Notes: generated from the letters alone by a model not told the origin. DNA of 64,000 bases from Zhenhengia yiwuensis (GCF_014384995.1 NZ_JACRSY010000020.1:6485-70484); one strand, 5' to 3'; numbered from the stretch's first letter, positions 1 through 9,246 are shown. A program made the numbers and translations.

Positions 1-1367
1 TATTAAGTAGTTTAGCATTAGCTGCTTTAATTATTTTAATAGTCAACCCTTTTCAACTTTACCAGGTAGGATTTCAGCTTTCTTTTATAGCTTTATTAGG
101 TATAGCTTTTTATCAGTCTGTTTATCACTTTATAAAACATGAGTGTAGCTGTGCTAAAAGTGTGCTTAAGGTATGCCGTATACTTTTACCTTCTATATGT
201 ATAGGGCTTTTTATAAGTCCTGTTATAGCTTATCATTTTTACGAGATACCTCTTTTAAGTGTACTGCTTAATGTACTGCTGGTTCCTATTTTTGGACTTT
301 TGCTCCCTTTAATATTTATAACACTTTTAGTAAGTACAGTAATGCCTGGGATTAGTTTTATATTAGCTTATAGTATTTTAGGTTTTCTAGGAAGTATTAA
401 AAGTATAGGGACTTTTTTGGCTACATTACCTTTTACAACTTTAATAATAGGTAGGCCAAGTGGTTTGTTCCTTATCCTACACTATAGTATGTTATGTATA
501 TTGGGTTTTAAACTAAAAAAGATATGGAATAAAAGAAACTACTATTTAGTAGGAGTAGGAAGCCTTATAATCCTAGTAGGTATTTTAAATACAGAAGGTT
601 TTATGAATATTACACATCTTTACGTAGGGCAAGGAGATTGCACTGTTGTGACAACACCAAAAGGCAAGACTTTACTTATAGACAGCGGGCCGGAGCAGTC
701 TGGTAAAAAGGTAGAAAACTATCTTAAATATAAAGGAAAAAGGCAAGTAGACTTAGCTATTGTTTCACACCCTCATGAAGACCATATAGGTGGATTACTT
801 TATTTAATAGAGGAAGGTTATAATGTAAAGGCAGTTATATGGCAAGTGCCTGATGATCTAAAAGATGAATATGCCTTTAGACTTAAGAAGTTGTGTGAAA
901 AGCAGAAAATTCCACTTTATAAGGGATATAGAGGCAATGAAGTTAGAATAGATGATGTTTGTCTTCAGGTGCTTTGGCCTTACAAAGATGCTGACTATAG
1001 CAATGCCAATGAAGCTTCACTTGTTTGTGTATTAAAGTATGGAGAATTTGAAGAACTGTTTACAGGAGATATTGGATTTGCTACAGAAAAGTATTTAGAA
1101 AATGATTTAGATGATTTAGAGATTTTGAAGGTTCCCCATCATGGATCAAGTTATTCATCTTCCTCAAAGTTTTTAGAGAAACTAAGCGTAGAATATGGTA
1201 TGATTAGTGCAGGTGTTCGAAATCTTTATGGTCATCCTAACAGATTAACATTAGAAAGACTTAAGGAGCAGCAAATAGAGATTATGCGTACAGATATACA
1301 AGGTGCGCTTTTTGTTCGAACAGATGGTAAACAGTATACGGTGCAGTCACAAATACAGGAGGAATAG
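1..1367 (+). CDS. comEC: ComEC-type DNA uptake channel, C-terminal part (5' end outside window)
   Basis: The reading frame is open from base 3, so the gene enters from the left edge; the GTG at 162 is only an internal codon. About 454 residues are visible. The first part is a run of hydrophobic segments carrying the NPxxLxxxGFQLSF signature of the ComEC/Rec2 competence domain near bases 54-95. The C-terminal half is a metallo-beta-lactamase-like domain with a SHPHEDH metal motif (about 765-790) and a later PHHGSS motif (about 1134-1150). In the family, the membrane part forms the channel that passes single-stranded DNA into the cytosol, and the MBL-like domain is the proposed nuclease. holA follows at once, the order seen in Bacillus. 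Assignment to ComEC is firm; whether this organism is naturally competent cannot be told from here. Confidence 0.93.
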   Translation, partial: LSSLALAALIILIVNPFQLYQVGFQLSFIALLGIAFYQSVYHFIKHECSCAKSVLKVCRILLPSICIGLFISPVIAYHFYEIPLLSVLLNVLLVPIFGLLLPLIFITLLVSTVMPGISFILAYSILGFLGSIKSIGTFLATLPFTTLIIGRPSGLFLILHYSMLCILGFKLKKIWNKRNYYLVGVGSLIILVGILNTEGFMNITHLYVGQGDCTVVTTPKGKTLLIDSGPEQSGKKVENYLKYKGKRQVDLAIVSHPHEDHIGGLLYLIEEGYNVKAVIWQVPDDLKDEYAFRLKKLCEKQKIPLYKGYRGNEVRIDDVCLQVLWPYKDADYSNANEASLVCVLKYGEFEELFTGDIGFATEKYLENDLDDLEILKVPHHGSSYSSSSKFLEKLSVEYGMISAGVRNLYGHPNRLTLERLKEQQIEIMRTDIQGALFVRTDGKQYTVQSQIQEE

Positions 1368-1371
1368 GTAC

Positions 1372-2334
1372 GTGAACCAGAAGGGGATTACCCTCATTTA
1401 TGGTGAGGAAGAATGGATTAAAAATGAGGCTCTAAATAAAATTAAAAGTCAAAGTGTAGATGAATCAGATTTAATGAATTATACTACATTTGAAGGCAAG
1501 GATCTTATTGTTTCTAATTTGATAGACACAGGTGAAACAATGCCGTTTTTTGCAGAGGAAAAACTCATTGTTGTAAGAAAAAGTGGACTTTTTAAGGCGG
1601 GTAGAAAAGAAGATACACAAAATCTTCTTGACTGGCTTAAGAAAAAGCCTAATTATACGAAGATTGTCTTTGTGGAAGATGAAATTGATAAACGTAATGC
1701 ACTTTATAAGTATGTCAAAAGTGATTTTGAAGTAATAGAAGGGGTATGCCCAGATGATGAAGCTTTAATGCGTATTTTGAAAGAAGCTTGTAAAGAGAGA
1801 GGACTTAAAATAGAAGATTATCTTATCCGATATTTAATCATGAATTTGCCACGTAATATTGGACATATTTTAATTGAACTAGATAAACTAGCATCTTATG
1901 TAGGTAAAGAGGCTGTTACAAAAGAAGTGATTAATGAGGTTTGTGTATTCTCATTAGAACAAAGAGTATTCGAGCTTCTAAAAGCAGTAAGCCAAAAAAA
2001 TACGAGCCAGGCTCTAGCAATTTATAATAAACTTATTGAAAGTAAAGAATCACCTATAGGTGTACTTGTACTCATAGCTAGACAGTATCGTATTTTATTA
2101 CAGGTAAAATATTTGCTACGAACGCAAACACCGATTAAGCAAATTAGTCAAAGTGTAGGTGTACCTTATTATGTGGCACAGGATTTAAGTAAGCAAGCTC
2201 AAAGTTTTAGTTTTAAAGTCCTTCAGGATATTTTAGAACTTTGCCTTGAAAGTGATAGTGCTATTAAAACAGGTAAGATGGAACCTGTTAAGTGTATTGA
2301 ACTTCTTATTATTAAATGTATTACAATACAATAA
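1372..2334 (+). CDS. holA: DNA polymerase III subunit delta
   Basis: A 320-residue clamp-loader delta subunit. It begins with the family's LIYGEEEW-type N-terminus, followed by the KAGRKED/KKPNY region, and ends in the alpha-helical collar domain. In the clamp loader, delta opens the beta sliding clamp for loading on primed DNA. A longer frame reaches back to 1303 inside comEC. I chose the GTG at 1372 because AGGAGG lies at 1357-1362 with a 9-base spacer and the upstream residues do not resemble the family. It starts 4 bases after comEC stops, so the two are probably co-transcribed. A bidirectional hairpin ends the unit. Confidence 0.92.
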   Translation: MNQKGITLIYGEEEWIKNEALNKIKSQSVDESDLMNYTTFEGKDLIVSNLIDTGETMPFFAEEKLIVVRKSGLFKAGRKEDTQNLLDWLKKKPNYTKIVFVEDEIDKRNALYKYVKSDFEVIEGVCPDDEALMRILKEACKERGLKIEDYLIRYLIMNLPRNIGHILIELDKLASYVGKEAVTKEVINEVCVFSLEQRVFELLKAVSQKNTSQALAIYNKLIESKESPIGVLVLIARQYRILLQVKYLLRTQTPIKQISQSVGVPYYVAQDLSKQAQSFSFKVLQDILELCLESDSAIKTGKMEPVKCIELLIIKCITIQ

Positions 2335-2343
2335 AAGAACAAT

Positions 2344-2377
2344 AAAAAACTACTAACCTTAAGGTTAGTAGTTTTTT
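2344..2377. terminator. Bidirectional terminator between holA and rpsT
   Basis: A perfect 34-base palindrome: 17-base arms starting with six A and ending with six T, around CTACTAACC/GGTTAGTAG. The A/T tails give a U-run on either strand, which suits the convergent genes on both sides. Confidence 0.9.
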
Positions 2378-2385
2378 GTATTAAA

Positions 2386-2649
2386 TTACGCCATTTTGTT
2401 AACTAAACGAGTTAAAGTTGATTTTTTACGAGCAGCTGCATTTTTGTGGAAAAGACCTTTTGCAGTAGCTTTATCGATAGCTTTAACAGCAACTTTTAAT
2501 TGAGCTTCTGCTAATGCTTTATCATTGTTGTTTGCTGCAGCAACAACTTTTTTGATGTATGTTTTAACTGCTGAGTTAAGTGCACGGTTACGTGCTGTTC
2601 TAGTTGCGATAACTTTAATACGTTTTTTTGCTGATTTAATATTTGCCAT
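2386..2649 (-). CDS. rpsT: 30S ribosomal protein S20
   Basis: An 87-residue, very basic and Ala/Lys-rich protein beginning MANIKSAKKRI, the standard S20 N-terminus. S20 binds 16S rRNA early in small-subunit assembly. An 11-residue upstream extension is possible. I rejected it because the ATG at 2649 has GGAGGT at 2658-2663 (minus strand) at good spacing and matches the family start. The gene is a single-gene unit facing holA, with its own consensus promoter; this is the same position and orientation as in Bacillus. Confidence 0.97.
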   Translation of the reverse strand: MANIKSAKKRIKVIATRTARNRALNSAVKTYIKKVVAAANNNDKALAEAQLKVAVKAIDKATAKGLFHKNAAARKKSTLTRLVNKMA

Positions 2650-2721
2650 GTGATGGCACCTCCATTCATATTCTATGGACACGGTTTGGGGAATTATGAA
2701 CGGTTAATCATATCATGGTAC

Positions 2722-2750
2722 ATTATATAGTATTACCAGAGACAAGTCAA
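2722..2750 (-). promoter_or_regulatory. SigA-type promoter of rpsT
   Basis: On the minus strand: TTGACT (2745-2750), a 17-base spacer, then TATAAT (2722-2727). Near-consensus, about 70 bases ahead of the rpsT start codon. Confidence 0.8.
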
Positions 2751-2780
2751 TGTATAGTCTCTAAATTTATGGTAAAAATA
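2751..2780 (+). promoter_or_regulatory. Candidate forespore (SigF/SigG-type) promoter of gpr
   Basis: TGTATA (2751-2756) followed after 14 bases by GGTAAAAATA (2771-2780). This resembles the SigF consensus (GYWTA, then GGBNANAHTR). No SigA promoter is evident here on the plus strand, and gpr belongs to the SigF/SigG regulon in Bacillus. The match is by eye; the spacer is one base shorter than I would expect. Confidence 0.45.
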
Positions 2781-2810
2781 CTTGAAGAGTAGTACAGAAA
2801 GGATGACGTT

Positions 2811-3818
2811 ATGGAAAAAACGCTTACAAGCTGGACACCACGTACGGATTTAGCCTTAGAAATCGGTATGGAACTTAATAAAAATAATACAGAAGCTGAC
2901 GGATATCATATAGAGGGTGTAGAGGTTAAAATGACTCAAAATGAAAAATTTCCTATTACAACAACTTATGTGCATATTCAGAATGAATTAGGCGAAAGAA
3001 ATATGGGGAAACCTATTGGGCATTATATTACAGTAGAGTCTCAAGATATGAAGGATAACAATCCAGAAGTACATCAAGAAATTATTCATATCGTTTCTAC
3101 AGAGATTAAAAAGTTATTACCTAAAAAGTCAGAACTCCATGTATTAGTTGTAGGACTTGGTAACCGTTATGCTACACCAGATATGTTAGGTCCCGAGGTA
3201 TCTGGAAAAGTACTTGTTACAAGACATCTTAAAGAACATGCTCCAGAAGCTATAGATGAGTCAGTCAATACTTTAAGTAGTCTTACACCAGGTGTTATGG
3301 GATTAACCGGTATTGAAACTGGAGAAATTATAAAAGGGGTTGTCGAAAATATTAAACCAGACTGTATAATTGCTATTGATGCACTGGCGGCAAGAAGTCC
3401 AGAACGTATTAATTCTACCATTCAAATTAGTGATACAGGTATTTCTCCAGGTGCAGGAATAGGAAACAAACGTAAGGAACTTAGTGAAGCTACAATGGGA
3501 TGTCCAGTACTAGCTATAGGTGTTCCTACTGTTATTGATACGGCAACTCTTGTTAATGATACATTAGACCATATGATACATCAAATGCTTACACATGCAC
3601 CCGATCATGCTTTTTACAGCCTTCTTAAGGAAGTTAGTGAAGAAGAAAAATATAGTATGATTAAGGAAATTCTTGTTCCCCAATTAGGTAATCTTTTTGT
3701 AACAGCTAAAGATATTGATGAAATTATTACCTACCTTACGACTATTATCTTTAATAGTATCAATATTGCAGTGCATCCTGGTATAGGATTAGATGATATT
3801 AATAAATACTCTAATTAG
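2811..3818 (+). CDS. gpr: GPR spore germination endopeptidase
   Basis: A 335-residue protein of the A25 family, which degrades small acid-soluble spore proteins (SASP) during germination. The N-terminus carries the PRTDLALE motif seen just after the autoprocessing site of GPR zymogens, preceded by a roughly 10-residue propeptide. Further family blocks are VVGLGNR, TPDMLGP, SLTPGVMGLTGIET and the DALAARS segment. The ATG at 2811 has a GAAAGGA box 6-7 bases upstream. spoIIP follows after 60 bases with what looks like its own promoter, so gpr (forespore) and spoIIP (mother cell) are probably expressed separately, as in Bacillus. Confidence 0.96.
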   Translation: MEKTLTSWTPRTDLALEIGMELNKNNTEADGYHIEGVEVKMTQNEKFPITTTYVHIQNELGERNMGKPIGHYITVESQDMKDNNPEVHQEIIHIVSTEIKKLLPKKSELHVLVVGLGNRYATPDMLGPEVSGKVLVTRHLKEHAPEAIDESVNTLSSLTPGVMGLTGIETGEIIKGVVENIKPDCIIAIDALAARSPERINSTIQISDTGISPGAGIGNKRKELSEATMGCPVLAIGVPTVIDTATLVNDTLDHMIHQMLTHAPDHAFYSLLKEVSEEEKYSMIKEILVPQLGNLFVTAKDIDEIITYLTTIIFNSINIAVHPGIGLDDINKYSN

Positions 3819-3847
3819 TCATAAATCCCCTTTCTAAATTATACAAT
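3819..3847 (+). promoter_or_regulatory. Candidate SigE-type promoter of spoIIP
   Basis: TCATAAA (3819-3825), a 14-base spacer, then TATACAAT (3840-3847), close to the mother-cell SigE consensus (KMATATT, N13-14, CATACANT). It lies 31 bases upstream of spoIIP, a SigE-regulon gene in Bacillus. Inferred from pattern only. Confidence 0.5.
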
Positions 3848-3878
3848 AGTAAAGACAGGCTATAAGAGGGGGTACAGG

Positions 3879-5054
3879 ATGAATAAAAATAAATTGAATA
3901 TTAAACCATATGGCATACGACTTGCACTAACACTTATGATTATTTGTGGTACGTGGAAGTTGTATGCTCTATTAAATGATAAGACGAATCAACAAGCACC
4001 ATTGCTTTTTACAAAGCTTACAATGCCAGCCTATAGTCAAGAAGTGCTAAATATAGATATTGAAGAAGAAGTTGCAACATCTATAAAAAGGCTCAGTATG
4101 CCCCTAGCACTTGTTAAACAAACTATGCCATTTAGTAAACTAATAGATAGAGGGAGTTATGAAGAAGAACTTTCAGGACATTTTCATATTCCTGAAGAGG
4201 AAGAGCTGATTACCCTTGAAAAAGATAATCTCTATACACCTGATTTGCCTACGCCTATTAAGCAACAAATTAACTTAGATCAATTAAGTGATCCACAATA
4301 TCTTTTAAATAAAATCTATACAGGGGATCGTAATATTCTTACTATAGATGAAGAACTGTTTGAAGAGTGGGATTTTAAAGAGCTAGCGCAAAGAGAGTTT
4401 AGAATAGATGAATCCGTAGAGGGACCTAAAGTTCTTGTTTTCCATACACATGCAAAAGAACTTTTTGCAGATGAAGAAACAGGTGACTTAGGTGTAGTAG
4501 CTGTAGGCAATGCATTAGAGGAAATTTTAGAGGAAGAATATGGTATTGAAACCTTACATGTTACAGATCATTTTTATGAAAATGACACAACAACGAGTAC
4601 AGATGGTTGTTATGAACGTATGGAGGCTGTAATACAAACTGTATTAGATCAAAACCCATCTATACAGATTTGTATAGATTTACATAGGGATGGTATTGAG
4701 GGAGATGCTAAAGTAACGGGGGATTTAAATGGCGAAGAGGCAGCAAAGATTATGTTCGTAAATGGTATGACCAGGCAGAAAAATCAAGCTGGAGAAAATG
4801 TTCCTATGAAGTCTCTAGTTAATCCTTATTTAGAAGATAATCTAGCCTTTTCACTGCAGATGCAGATAGAAGGGATGAAATACTATCCTCAGCTTATGCG
4901 AAAAATCTATTTAAAAGGTTACCGCTACAGCCTAAATATGAAACCTATGTCACTTCTTATCGAAATTGGTGCGCAAAACGAAACCAGTGAAGAAGCTATT
5001 AGAACAGCTGAACCTATTGCACATCTATTAGCAAAGGTTCTTGAAAAGGATTGA
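3879..5054 (+). CDS. spoIIP: Stage II sporulation protein P (SpoIIP)
   Basis: A 391-residue protein with one N-terminal membrane segment (about residues 11-32) and a C-terminal SpoIIP hydrolase domain. Visible motifs are VLVFHTHAKE near residue 188, CIDLHRDGI near 267 and LLIEIGAQNE near the C-terminus; the His and Glu residues are those that bind the catalytic metal in the family. With SpoIID and SpoIIM, SpoIIP thins septal peptidoglycan as amidase and endopeptidase during engulfment, acting on the outer face of the mother-cell membrane. spoIID and spoIIM are not in this window. A GAGGGGG box precedes the ATG. Confidence 0.95.
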   Translation: MNKNKLNIKPYGIRLALTLMIICGTWKLYALLNDKTNQQAPLLFTKLTMPAYSQEVLNIDIEEEVATSIKRLSMPLALVKQTMPFSKLIDRGSYEEELSGHFHIPEEEELITLEKDNLYTPDLPTPIKQQINLDQLSDPQYLLNKIYTGDRNILTIDEELFEEWDFKELAQREFRIDESVEGPKVLVFHTHAKELFADEETGDLGVVAVGNALEEILEEEYGIETLHVTDHFYENDTTTSTDGCYERMEAVIQTVLDQNPSIQICIDLHRDGIEGDAKVTGDLNGEEAAKIMFVNGMTRQKNQAGENVPMKSLVNPYLEDNLAFSLQMQIEGMKYYPQLMRKIYLKGYRYSLNMKPMSLLIEIGAQNETSEEAIRTAEPIAHLLAKVLEKD

Positions 5055-5080
5055 TACATGTAAAAGGGTTATGCTATAAT
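5051..5080 (+). promoter_or_regulatory. SigA promoter of lepA-hemW (extended -10)
   Basis: TTGATA (5051-5056), an 18-base spacer, then TATAAT (5075-5080) preceded by TGC, giving the extended TGnTATAAT form. The -35 box overlaps the spoIIP stop codon, so lepA-hemW is uncoupled from sporulation transcription. Confidence 0.75.
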
Positions 5081-5119
5081 AAAACGAATATACTAGAGAA
5101 AATATTAAGGAGGAGCAAT

Positions 5120-6931
5120 ATGTCTCTTTCAAGACAAGAAAAAATTAGAAATTTTTGTATTATAGCACATATTGATCATGGTAAAAGTACATTAGCCGAC
5201 AGGATCATACAAATGACAGGTACTCTTACAGAAAGGGAAATGCAAGAACAAGTTCTTGATAATATGGATTTAGAACGTGAACGTGGGATTACCATTAAAT
5301 CACAAGCTGTAAGGCTTGTTTATAAAGCAAAAGATGGTGAAGAATATATCTTTAATTTAATTGATACACCAGGACACGTAGACTTTAATTACGAAGTATC
5401 TAGAAGTTTAGCAGCCTGTGAAGGTGCTATTCTGATTGTAGATGCAGCTCAAGGTATTGAAGCTCAGACACTTGCCAATGTATACCTAGCACTTGATCAT
5501 GATCTTGAGATTATGCCAGTTATTAATAAAATTGATCTTCCAAGTGCAGACCCAGATGCTGTTAAGAATCAAATTGAAGATGTTATTGGTTTAGATGCTA
5601 GTGAAGCACCGCTTATTTCAGCTAAGAATGGTATTAATATTGAAGACGTGCTTGAACAGGTTGTAAAAAGTGTGCCGGCACCACAAGGTGATGAAAATGC
5701 ACCACTACAAGCCCTTATCTTTGACTCTCTTTATGACCCTTATAAAGGTGTTATTATCTTCTGTAGTATTAAAGAAGGTACAGTGAAAAAAGGTATGAAG
5801 ATTCGTATGATGGCTACAAAAGCTGAATTTGATGTTGTGGAAGTTGGAACATTTGGTGCAGGTGCCTTTAGACCAACAGATAGCCTTAAAGCGGGTGAAG
5901 TAGGTTATATCACTGCAAGTATTAAGAATGTAAAAGATACAAGTGTTGGGGATACGGTAACAGATGCTAACAATCCTACAGCAGAGCCATTGCCAGGTTA
6001 TAAAAAAGTAAATCCAATGGTTTACTGTGGCCTTTATCCAGCAGATGGTTCAAAGTATGGAGATCTTCGTGATAGTCTTGAAAAACTCCAACTTAATGAT
6101 GCAGCACTTACATTTGAACCTGAAACATCTGTAGCATTAGGATTTGGTTTTAGATGTGGTTTCTTAGGACTTCTTCATATGGAGATTATTCAAGAGCGTT
6201 TAGAGCGTGAATATAACTTAGATCTTGTTACAACAGCACCTAACGTTATTTATCATGTCTATAAGACAAATGGCGAGCGTATCGATTTATCTAACCCTTC
6301 TAACCTTCCAGATCCATCTCATATTAAACATATGGAAGAGCCTATGGTAAAAGCACAAATTATTGTGCCATCTGATTATATCGGTGCAGTTATGGACCTT
6401 TGCCAAGAAAGACGTGGTATTTATCATGGTATGGAATATTTAGAGGGTACACGTGCGGTACTTACGTATGATCTACCACTTAATGAAATTATTTACGATT
6501 TCTTTGATGCACTTAAATCTAGAACACGTGGTTATGCATCATTTGATTATGAGCTTACAGGTTATGCAGAGTCTAAGCTTGTAAAACTTGATATACTTGT
6601 TAACAAAGAAATGGTAGATGCACTTTCTCTTATCGTGCATGAATCTAATGCAGTAGAGAAAGGTAGAAAAATTGTTGAAAAGCTTAAAAAGGAAATTCCA
6701 AAGCATTTATTTGAAATTCCAATCCAAGCTGCTATTGGCAATAAAGTTATTGCCAGAGAAACCATTAGCGCTATGAGAAAAGATGTTCTTGCTAAATGTT
6801 ATGGTGGGGATATTTCACGTAAACGTAAACTTCTTGAGAAACAAAAAGAAGGTAAGAAACGTATGCGTCAAGTTGGTAATGTAGAAGTGCCACAAGCAGC
6901 ATTCATGAGCGTTTTAAAACTTGATGAATAG
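5120..6931 (+). CDS. lepA: Translation elongation factor 4 (LepA)
   Basis: A 603-residue translational GTPase. The G1 motif AHIDHGKS, G3 motif DTPGHVDF and G4 motif NKID are in order, followed by domain II, the EF-G-like domains III and V, and the LepA-specific C-terminal domain ending SVLKLDE. EF4 binds ribosomes and promotes back-translocation or recovery and initiation complex formation under stress. The start at 5120 is chosen over an upstream in-frame ATG because AAGGAGG lies at 5107-5113 and the protein then begins with the usual MSLSRQEKIRNF. hemW follows after 9 bases. Confidence 0.97.
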   Translation: MSLSRQEKIRNFCIIAHIDHGKSTLADRIIQMTGTLTEREMQEQVLDNMDLERERGITIKSQAVRLVYKAKDGEEYIFNLIDTPGHVDFNYEVSRSLAACEGAILIVDAAQGIEAQTLANVYLALDHDLEIMPVINKIDLPSADPDAVKNQIEDVIGLDASEAPLISAKNGINIEDVLEQVVKSVPAPQGDENAPLQALIFDSLYDPYKGVIIFCSIKEGTVKKGMKIRMMATKAEFDVVEVGTFGAGAFRPTDSLKAGEVGYITASIKNVKDTSVGDTVTDANNPTAEPLPGYKKVNPMVYCGLYPADGSKYGDLRDSLEKLQLNDAALTFEPETSVALGFGFRCGFLGLLHMEIIQERLEREYNLDLVTTAPNVIYHVYKTNGERIDLSNPSNLPDPSHIKHMEEPMVKAQIIVPSDYIGAVMDLCQERRGIYHGMEYLEGTRAVLTYDLPLNEIIYDFFDALKSRTRGYASFDYELTGYAESKLVKLDILVNKEMVDALSLIVHESNAVEKGRKIVEKLKKEIPKHLFEIPIQAAIGNKVIARETISAMRKDVLAKCYGGDISRKRKLLEKQKEGKKRMRQVGNVEVPQAAFMSVLKLDE

Positions 6932-6940
6932 AGGGACTAT

Positions 6941-8077
6941 ATGAAAATAGGATTGTATGTACACATACCATTTTGTCATTCTAAGTGTTATTATTGTGAT
7001 TTTTTATCTTTTCCTAATAAAGGACAAGAAGAAATTTATGTAGATGCACTTGTAAAGGAAATTCAGCATTATGGTCTGAAGGTAAGAGGCCTGCACACAA
7101 TCGGTAGTCTATTTATTGGTGGAGGTACCCCTACGGTACTTCCACCTTTTTTATTAGACTGTGTGCTAGAGGCTATTAGATTAAATTTTGACATTGAAGA
7201 AGATGCAGAGTGGACAGTAGAGTCTAACCCTGGAACCATTTTAGAAGAGCATGTTGAAAGTTTTAAAAAGAATGGGGTTAATAGAGTAAGTTTAGGCCTT
7301 CAAGCTGTACAGAATCATCAGCTTAAGCAGATTGGACGTATTCATATTTTTGAAGATTGGAAACGTAGTATCATGCTACTTAGAAATCATGGTATGACTA
7401 ATATTAATACAGATATTATGTTTGCACTCCCTAATCAGACTATGGAAGAATGGCAAGATACAGTAGAGACAATGATTGCTTATGAATTGCCACATATTTC
7501 AGCTTACTCTTTGATTATAGAAGAAGGGACTGTGTTTGGAAAAAAATATGAAGAAGGTACACTTAAGACTATTGATGAAGAGACAGACCGTCAGATGTAT
7601 ACCTTTGTAAAAGAACGTTTAAAAGAAGCAGGGTATACTCAGTATGAGATTTCAAATTGGGCTAAAGATGGATTAAACTGCAGGCATAATGAACTCTACT
7701 GGGAATGTGGATTTTACTTGGGTCTAGGATTAGGTGCACATGGTTATATGGATGAGATACGTTACCATAATACAGTAGTATTTAATGACTACCTTACAGC
7801 AAAAGGTCAGCCTGACAAGCTCGTTACAGAAAGAGAGACGATTACACCCAAAATTGCTATGGAAGAATATATGTTTCTGGGATTACGTATGTTAAAAGGT
7901 ATAAGTATAGGGGAATTCTATAAAAAGTTTGGGGTTTCCATTTTTGAAATATATAGGGAACCTATAGAAAAATGGATGAAGGAAGGAATCCTGATACACA
8001 ATAAAGACAGGCTTTTTTTAAGTGAGCAAGGTATTGATTTATCTAACCAAGTATTCGTTTCTTTCTTATTAGATTAG
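6941..8077 (+). CDS. hemW: HemW-type radical SAM heme chaperone
   Basis: A 378-residue radical SAM enzyme with the HIPFCxxxCxYCDF cluster motif at the N-terminus, a GGGTPT SAM-binding loop and a C-terminal HemN-like domain. It has the short N-terminus of HemW and lacks the fourth cysteine arrangement of true coproporphyrinogen dehydrogenase HemN, so heme transfer rather than oxidative decarboxylation is the likely role. It is co-transcribed with lepA in the arrangement conserved across Firmicutes (lepA-hemW-hrcA). Old annotations would call it oxygen-independent coproporphyrinogen III oxidase. Confidence 0.93.
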   Translation: MKIGLYVHIPFCHSKCYYCDFLSFPNKGQEEIYVDALVKEIQHYGLKVRGLHTIGSLFIGGGTPTVLPPFLLDCVLEAIRLNFDIEEDAEWTVESNPGTILEEHVESFKKNGVNRVSLGLQAVQNHQLKQIGRIHIFEDWKRSIMLLRNHGMTNINTDIMFALPNQTMEEWQDTVETMIAYELPHISAYSLIIEEGTVFGKKYEEGTLKTIDEETDRQMYTFVKERLKEAGYTQYEISNWAKDGLNCRHNELYWECGFYLGLGLGAHGYMDEIRYHNTVVFNDYLTAKGQPDKLVTERETITPKIAMEEYMFLGLRMLKGISIGEFYKKFGVSIFEIYREPIEKWMKEGILIHNKDRLFLSEQGIDLSNQVFVSFLLD

Positions 8078-8125
8078 ATCTTATAAAGGTTAATAATTTA
8101 TTCAAAATATATTTACTAAATCGTA

Positions 8126-8154
8126 TTGACATTACTATAAAAGAATGATATCTT
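8126..8154 (+). promoter_or_regulatory. SigA promoter of the hrcA-grpE-dnaK operon
   Basis: TTGACA (8126-8131), a 17-base spacer, then TATCTT (8149-8154). The CIRCE operator lies just downstream, over the expected transcription start and early transcribed region. Confidence 0.75.
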
Positions 8155-8163
8155 AAAAATGTA

Positions 8164-8192
8164 GTTAGCACTCGTAAACGATGAGTGCTAAC
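8164..8192. promoter_or_regulatory. CIRCE operator (HrcA binding site)
   Basis: TTAGCACTC (8165-8173), a 9-base spacer, GAGTGCTAA (8183-8191); one more G/C pair extends each arm. This is an exact match to the CIRCE element bound by HrcA, which represses hrcA-grpE-dnaK until heat shock. Confidence 0.97.
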
Positions 8193-8214
8193 AAAAGAAA
8201 AAGGAAGTGAAATC

Positions 8215-9246
8215 ATGGATATAAATGAAAGAAAAATAAAGATTCTCGAAGCCATTATTCATGATTATATACAGACAGGAGATCCTGTAGGATCAAGGAC
8301 AATTTCTAAAAAATATGATCTTGGTATAAGTTCTGCAACCATTCGTAATGAAATGGCTGACCTTGAAGATTTAGGGCTTATTGTACAGCCACATACTTCA
8401 GCAGGACGTATTCCTTCGGATAAAGGTTATCGTTTATACGTTGATAATCTCATGCAATATCCGGATATCGCTCCTGATATTCAGAAGGTTGTTGCAGAGG
8501 TCATTCATAGTAAGTTTGACAAAATTGATAAGTTACTTGAAGAGACAGCAAAGCTTATTTCAACTGTAACACATTATGCAACAATTGCATCTCCACCTAC
8601 TATACATCAAACAAAGATTAAACATCTTCAACTGGTGCCAGTAGATGAAAGAAATGTAGCTATTGTCATTGTTACAGATGCTAACATTGTAAGACATTAT
8701 GTGATTCGTACAAAGAAAACTTTAGACTATGCACTATGTGGTATTTTAACGAATATTATTAATGAAAGTCTAACAGGTACATCATTGGATGAACTTAGTA
8801 TAGATAAGATGCGTATCCTTGAAGAGCGTATGCTAGGGTATAAAGATATAGCAGTAGACCTAATGCATGCTATTATTGATACACTTGAATCTGAAGATAT
8901 CCCAAATGTATTTACAAGAGGCATGACAAATATGCTTAATTTCCAAGAGTTTAATGACATTGAAAAAGCGAAAAAGCTTTTTGAAGTACTTGAACAAAAG
9001 CCTTACTTATATAAAATGCTTAAACATAAACCGAGTACAGAAGTAAATATCAGCATTGGTGAAGAAAATGGGTTAGAACCTATGAAAGAGTGTAGTATTA
9101 TTACAACAAGCTATGAGATAGGAGATTATAACTTAGGTACAATCGGTATTATTGGTCCAACACGTATGAATTATGGACAGGTAGTATCACTACTTGAACA
9201 TATTTCTCATCATATTAAAAATATGCTAATTGAAGCAAAAGAGTAA
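8215..9246 (+). CDS. hrcA: Heat-inducible transcription repressor HrcA
   Basis: A 343-residue repressor with an N-terminal winged helix-turn-helix (VGSRTISKKYDLGISSATIRNEM), a GAF-like middle domain and a C-terminal dimerisation region. It represses its own operon through the CIRCE site directly upstream and needs GroE for activity in Bacillus. An in-frame ATG at 8185 lies inside the CIRCE arm and would add ten atypical residues. The ATG at 8215 with AAGGAAGTGA upstream matches the family start and is preferred. Confidence 0.96.
   Translation: MDINERKIKILEAIIHDYIQTGDPVGSRTISKKYDLGISSATIRNEMADLEDLGLIVQPHTSAGRIPSDKGYRLYVDNLMQYPDIAPDIQKVVAEVIHSKFDKIDKLLEETAKLISTVTHYATIASPPTIHQTKIKHLQLVPVDERNVAIVIVTDANIVRHYVIRTKKTLDYALCGILTNIINESLTGTSLDELSIDKMRILEERMLGYKDIAVDLMHAIIDTLESEDIPNVFTRGMTNMLNFQEFNDIEKAKKLFEVLEQKPYLYKMLKHKPSTEVNISIGEENGLEPMKECSIITTSYEIGDYNLGTIGIIGPTRMNYGQVVSLLEHISHHIKNMLIEAKE

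Noticed and set aside
1303..1371. Longer N-terminus for holA
   Set aside because: It overlaps comEC, lies upstream of the ribosome binding site and does not match the delta subunit family.
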